A stretch of 6,009 nt of DNA from JBDRGC01 sp043818215 (GTDB taxonomy: Bacteria > Chloroflexota > Anaerolineae > Anaerolineales > UBA11858): the NCBI GenBank assembly GCA_043818215.1, contig JBDRGC010000045.1, forward strand, positions 1 through 6,009, read 5' to 3'. The notes below the pieces were generated by a model, which did no database searches, had not been told where the DNA came from, and saw nothing but the letters and a program-made list of their open reading frames with translations. A program made the translations under genes and the position numbers. Each line of letters opens with the position of its first letter. Position 1 is the first letter of the stretch. Below, piece by piece: positions 4,824 to 6,009 of the stretch.

Positions 4824-5923
4824 GTATTCCAACGTGCTATCGTGTAGCGCTCCACCGCGCCCCGGTCGAGGGTGACTCCCAGGCCGGGGCTGTCGGGGAC
4901 GGTGATGGTGCTGTCGGGGTTGAGGGTGAAACGCTGCCCGGTGATGTCTTGGGCATAGTAGCGGTCGGTGGCGGAGATGTCGCCGGGCAGGGTGAAATTG
5001 GGCAGGGATGCCAGAGCCAGGTTGGCGGCACGGCCTACTCCGGTCTCCAACATGCCGCCACACCAGACAGGGACATCCCGCGCCTGGCACAAGTCGTGAA
5101 TGGCGATTCCCTGGCTGAGACCGCCAACGCGTCCGGGCTTGATATTGATGATGCGGCAGGCGCCCATCTCCAAAGCTTGCCGGGCGTGACGGGGGGCGGT
5201 GATGCTCTCATCGAGGCACAGTGGGGTGCGGAATTGCTTCTGCAAACGGCTGTGATCCCACAAGTCATCCTCGGCGAGAGGCTGCTCGATGAGCAAAAGG
5301 TCGAGGTCATCGAGGGGAAGCAAGGCAGCCGCGGTTTCCAGCGTGTAAGCAGAATTGGCGTCTACTTGCAGAGGTAAACTTGGGAAAGCGCGGCGCACAG
5401 CCTGGGTGTCGCCGACATCACGCCCGGGCTTGATTTTGATCTTGACGCGCTGGTAGCCCTGGGCGATATATTCCTCCACCGTGCCGACTAATTCTTCGGG
5501 AGAATCCTGCAAGCCCACCGAGACGCCAACCGGCACGCGGTCACGCTCGCCCCCCAGTAAATCCCGCAGGGAACGTCCCTCGCGTTTGCCTTGCAAATCC
5601 CAGAGAGCCATCTCCAGCCCGGCCTTGGCCATTTGGTGGCCGCGCACATGGGCCACCCGACGCTGAAAGTCGGCCACACCGCGCAGATCCTGCCCCAACA
5701 ACGCGGGAATGATGAAATCCCACAAGATTAGCCAGGCAGTGCTGCAGGTTTCATAAGCGTAACTGGGATCACGATCGGCTACACATTCGCCGAAGCCCAC
5801 TAATCCTTCTGAAAAGATTTCCAGCAAAATACAGTCGCGCTCGTAAATGCGGCCAAAGGATGTCTCGAAGTGGGATTGTAGGGGCATGCGCAGGTGGTGG
5901 AGGGTGATGGATTCGATTTTCAT
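4781..5923 (-). CDS. menC: o-Succinylbenzoate synthase / N-acylamino-acid racemase (enolase superfamily), 380 aa
   Basis: This is predicted to dehydrate SHCHC to o-succinylbenzoate in menaquinone synthesis; close relatives also racemise N-acylamino acids, and both activities may coexist. From the ATG at 5923, K161-x-K163 (RVKIKIKPG), Asp188 (QVDANSAY), Glu213 (LLIEQPL), Asp238 (LCLDES) and Lys262 (IIKPGRVGG region, NIKPG) give the two catalytic lysines and three metal ligands. The motifs GGMLETGVGRAANLALASLP and LPGDISATDRYY are typical of the OSBS/NSAR branch. A start at 5989 would add 22 Pro/Ser-rich residues encoded by repeat DNA, so 5923 is preferred. No clear Shine-Dalgarno site precedes it, but an ATGA overlap with an upstream frame suggests translational coupling. 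The last 15 or so residues (from about NTKKTADRG) come from the repeat-built terminator and exceed the usual family end. Confidence 0.92.
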   Translation of the reverse strand: MKIESITLHHLRMPLQSHFETSFGRIYERDCILLEIFSEGLVGFGECVADRDPSYAYETCSTAWLILWDFIIPALLGQDLRGVADFQRRVAHVRGHQMAKAGLEMALWDLQGKREGRSLRDLLGGERDRVPVGVSVGLQDSPEELVGTVEEYIAQGYQRVKIKIKPGRDVGDTQAVRRAFPSLPLQVDANSAYTLETAAALLPLDDLDLLLIEQPLAEDDLWDHSRLQKQFRTPLCLDESITAPRHARQALEMGACRIINIKPGRVGGLSQGIAIHDLCQARDVPVWCGGMLETGVGRAANLALASLPNFTLPGDISATDRYYAQDITGQRFTLNPDSTITVPDSPGLGVTLDRGAVERYTIARWNTKKTADRGQPTANT

Positions 5924-5933
5924 GGGGATGGTG

Positions 5934-5961
5934 GGATTGGAGATTGGGGATTGGGAATTGG
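5934..5961. repeat. Four-unit heptamer array (GGATTGG family) before menC
   Basis: GGATTGG, AGATTGG, GGATTGG and GAATTGG follow in exact 7-nt register, ending 11 bp upstream of the menC start at 5923. All three minus-strand frames are open through it to the window edge, so it may encode the tail of an upstream gene. Confidence 0.8.
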
Positions 5962-6009
5962 AGGGTGCGGATGCTGGGGTGGTTCCCATGATTGCGGTAT
6001 TGGTAGACC

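Noticed and set aside
5924..5989. ATG at 5989 as menC start
   Set aside because: The added 22 residues are encoded by repeat DNA and lie outside the family domain, and the protein from 5923 begins with the usual MKIESITL strand. No ribosome site precedes 5989 either.

Overview
The window looks like a piece of a moderately GC-rich bacterial chromosome. My best guess is Chloroflexota (Anaerolineae-like) or a similar repeat-rich lineage. That guess rests on the many 7-bp tandem arrays, the palindromic intergenic repeats, a menaquinone-type MenC and a probable stand-alone IscB-type guide RNA. There is no ribosomal or marker gene, so the taxonomy is inference only.

Layout, left to right. Positions 1-211 are non-coding, with a perfect 10-bp inverted repeat at the edge and a short dispersed-repeat-like motif. 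On the minus strand lies a complete MazEF-type toxin-antitoxin pair (antitoxin 529-795, toxin 212-535, overlapping by 7 nt), with a near-consensus sigma-70 promoter and a 19-bp palindrome over its -10 box. Upstream of it (about 949-1130, minus strand) is a stretch that folds into a compact multi-helix RNA. It shares several short blocks with the omega-RNA/HEARO RNA of IscB systems, but no iscB gene is present. Next, all on the minus strand, come an alkaline-phosphatase-superfamily phosphodiesterase (1211-2722) and a cyclase/kynurenine-formamidase-like metal hydrolase (3103-3735). They are separated by 380 bp of tandem heptamers and an ordered palindrome array. A divergent plus-strand MerR/BmrR-like regulator with a GyrI-type ligand domain (3931-4746) follows, with a typical 19-bp-spacer MerR promoter and a strong terminator. 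Last is a minus-strand enolase-superfamily enzyme (4781-5923), an o-succinylbenzoate synthase/N-acylamino-acid racemase (MenC), whose upstream neighbour is cut off by the window end.

The genes do not form one pathway. The toxin-antitoxin pair is self-contained, MerR probably regulates itself and perhaps the divergent cyclase, and MenC belongs to menaquinone synthesis or amino-acid racemisation. What unites the window is the repeat landscape. Five arrays in 7-nt register occupy the gene boundaries from 2744 rightward. Related 7-8-bp repeats also lie inside the phosphodiesterase reading frame, and repeat DNA appears to encode the C-terminal tail of MenC. The most interesting candidate is the omega-RNA-like element next to the toxin-antitoxin pair.
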